Origin: Hydractinia symbiolongicarpus
Lineage: Eukaryota; Cnidaria; Hydrozoa; Anthoathecata; Hydractiniidae
Length of the DNA: 64,000 nucleotides
NCBI RefSeq assembly: GCF_029227915.1
Contig: NC_079883.1
Span: 930,001-994,000 of the forward strand
Direction: 5' to 3'
Positions 62,274 to 64,000 of the stretch are shown here, in pieces. A program made the translations under genes and the position numbers. Positions within the stretch are counted from its first letter, which is position 1; every line of letters begins with the position of its first letter. The notes under the pieces are model-generated. The model did no database searches and was not told the origin of the DNA. It saw nothing but the letters and a program-made list of their open reading frames with translations.

Positions 62274-64000
62274 ATAGTCGGATATAAACAAAGAAATTAC
62301 CCTGTGAGTAAACTCATTTCCAGAACGATTTTTTAAATTATCTTTCCACCACTAAAACGCATGAGACTTGTAGTTTTCAAAAATGTTTTCATTTTTGATG
62401 AGACGCGAAATAAAAGAAGTTTAATCGCCGGCAAACGAAAACCTGCGATTTCCCGTAAATCCCGGGCTTGGCCCGTATAGTCGAATGTATACAAAGAAAG
62501 TACCCTGTGAGTAAACTCATTTCCCGAACGATTTTTTAAATTATTTTTTCACCACTAAAACGCATGAGACTTGTAGTTTTCAAAAATGTTTTCATTTTTG
62601 ATGAGACGCTGAATGAAAGAAGTTTAATCGCCGGCAAACGAAAACCCGCGATTTCCCGTAAATCCCGTGCTTGGCCGTATAGTCGAGTATATACAAAGAA
62701 AGTACCCTGTGAGTAAACTCATTTCCAGAACGATTTTTTAAATTATCTTTTCACCACTAAAACGCATGAGACTTGTAGTCTTTAAAAATGTTTTCATTTT
62801 TGATGAGACGCGGAATAGAGGAAGTTTAATCGCCGGCAAACAAAAACCCGCGATTTCCCGTAAATCCCGGTCTCCGCCCGTATAGTCAAAAGTATACAAA
62901 GAAAGTACCCTGCGAGTAAACTCATTTCCAGAACGATTTTTTAAATTATCTTTTCACCACTAAAACGCACGAGACTTGTAGTTTTCAAAAATGTTTTCAT
63001 TCTTGATGAGACGCTGAATAAAACAAGTTTAATCGCCGGCAAACGAAAACCCGCGATTTCCCGTAAATCCCGGACTCGGCCCGTATAGTCAAAAGTATAC
63101 AAAGAAAGTACCCTGCGAGTAAACTAATTTCAAGAACGATTTTTTAAATTATCTTTTCACCACTAAAACGCACGAGACTTGTAGTTTTCAAAAATGTTTT
63201 CATTTTTGATGAGACGCTGAATAAAAGAAGTTTAATGCCGGCAAACGAAAACCCGCGAATTCCCGTAAATCCCGCACTCGGCCCGTATAGTCAAAAGTAT
63301 ACAAAGAAGATACCCAGGGAGTAAACTCATTTCCAGAACGATTTTTTAAATTATCTTTTCACCACTAAAACGCATGAGACTTGTAGTTTTCAAAAATGTT
63401 TTCATTTTTGATAAGACGCTGAATAAAAGATGTTTAATCGCCGGCAAACCAAAACCCGCGATTTCCCGTAAATCCTGGACTCGGCCCGTATAGTCAAAAG
63501 TATACAAAGAAAGTACCCAGGGAGTAAACTCATTTCCCGAACGATTTTTTAAATTATTTTTTCACCACTAAAACGCATGAGACTTGTAGTTTTCAAAAAT
63601 GTTTTCATTTTTGATAAGACGCAGAATAAAAGATGTTAATCGCCGGCAAACGAAAACCCGCGATTTCCCGTAAATCCCGGGCTTGGCCCGTATAGTCGAA
63701 TGTATGCAAAGAAAGTACCCTGTGAGTAAACTCATTTCCCAAACGATTTTTTAAATTATTTTTTCACCACTAAAACGCATGAGACTTGTAGTTTTCAAAA
63801 ATGTTTTCATTTTTGATGAGACGCTGAATGAAAGAAGTTTAATCGCCGGCAAACGAAAACCCGCAATTTCCCGTAAATCCCGTGCTTGGCCCGTATAGTC
63901 GAGTATATACAAAGAAAGTACCCTGTGAGTACACTCATTTCCAGAACGATTTTTTAAATTATCTTTTCACCACTAAAACGCATGAGACTTGTAGTCTTCA
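62274..64000. repeat. Region VI unit, cut by the window end
   Basis: Eight full monomers and a 107-bp partial one (63894-64000, ending in GTCTTCA). GAATAGAGGAAG near 62813 repeats the previous one at 1217 bp. TTTAATGCC is at 63232. No return of the start monomer is seen before the end, so the unit is at least 8 monomers. Confidence 0.82.

Larger units (their letters stand above)
1..64000. repeat. 203-bp satellite DNA array filling the window
   Basis: The same roughly 203-bp unit recurs without a break; ATAG monomer starts fall at 1, 204, 407, 610 and 813, and so on to 63894. Phase counting gives 315 full monomers with a net loss of 52 bp, then a 107-bp partial copy. All copies have the same orientation, and no unique DNA, inversion, transposon or gene was seen between them. 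Adjacent monomers differ at scattered sites and fall into recurring subtypes, and the order of subtypes repeats, which is the definition of higher-order repeats. The consensus is about 38% GC. Such arrays are known from eukaryotic centromeric and pericentromeric heterochromatin; whether this one binds a kinetochore cannot be read from the sequence. I do not recognise the family. Confidence 0.98.
47270..64000. repeat. Region VI: second HOR family (8-, 9- and 11-mers)
   Basis: It is marked by a GTCGGATATAAAC monomer with AAATTACCC and TTTCCACCAC, starting at 47270, 48892, 50717, 52948, 54772, 54975, 57206, 58828, 60652 and 62274. Other new subtypes are GGCCGTATAG (one base lost), CCCGGTCTCCGCCC, AAACTAATTTCAAG, GTTTAATGCCGG (one base lost) and AACTATTTTTT. 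Types 4 and 5 of the block 2 8-mer persist, so this family shares ancestry with regions III and IV. Confidence 0.88.

Noticed and set aside
1-64000. CRISPR array
   Set aside because: Repeats are regular, but the whole 203-bp period is conserved; there are no short repeats separated by unique spacers, and no cas genes.
1-64000. Iteron-type replication origin, telomeric repeats, rRNA or tRNA genes
   Set aside because: The monomer is too long and the array too large for iterons. No telomere-like short repeat, tRNA-like fold or conserved rRNA segment was recognised in the monomer.

Overview
The whole 64 kb window is one satellite DNA array. It starts and ends inside the array and holds no gene, RNA gene or recognisable transposon. 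The repeat unit is a 203-bp monomer. All copies run head to tail in one orientation, and no unique sequence was seen between them. Counting by phase from the ATAG at base 1, which is used as monomer position 1, to the last ATAG at 63894 gives 315 complete monomers. Together they are 52 bp short of 315 x 203, because some subtypes carry fixed 1-bp deletions. A 107-bp partial monomer follows.

The organism is a eukaryote, because tens of kilobases of satellite with layered higher-order repeats (HORs) is typical of centromeric, pericentromeric or other heterochromatin. I do not recognise the family and cannot name a species. The consensus is about 38% GC. It has 13 CpG sites per monomer against about 7 expected from its base composition. 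That argues against long exposure to dense germline CpG methylation and fits an invertebrate or another low-methylation genome, but this is inference.

The monomer has two parts. Positions 1-150 are AT-rich (about 30% GC) and include a perfect 9-bp inverted repeat around a TTTT loop at 104-125. Positions 151-203 are about 60% GC, hold 9 of the 13 CpGs and carry four CCCG boxes at 169, 179, 188 and 199, one per helical turn.

Layout: (I) 1-4270, loosely ordered monomers. (II) 4271-10880, overlapping multi-monomer duplications with offsets of 2030, 2233 and 2639 bp. (III) 10881-15810, an 8-mer HOR of 1623 bp plus a 7-mer derivative. (IV) 16423-43194, three very large blocks that start with the same marker monomers at 16423, 23318 and 33661 and contain nested 6-mer (1217 bp), 4-mer (811 bp) and 8-mer (1623 bp) HORs. 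Blocks 2 and 3 are near-identical at an offset of 10,343 bp. (V) 43195-47269, broken and chimeric units, including two 406-bp dimer duplications. (VI) 47270-64000, a different HOR family with units of 8, 9 or 11 monomers. It includes fresh duplications at offsets of 4258 and 5880 bp that leave three copies of one 1.7-kb stretch.

Nothing in the window works as a protein-coding system. The interest lies in the record of unequal exchange, the switch of HOR type along the array, and the conserved dyad and phased CCCG module in each monomer. The short open frames are by-products of the repeat.
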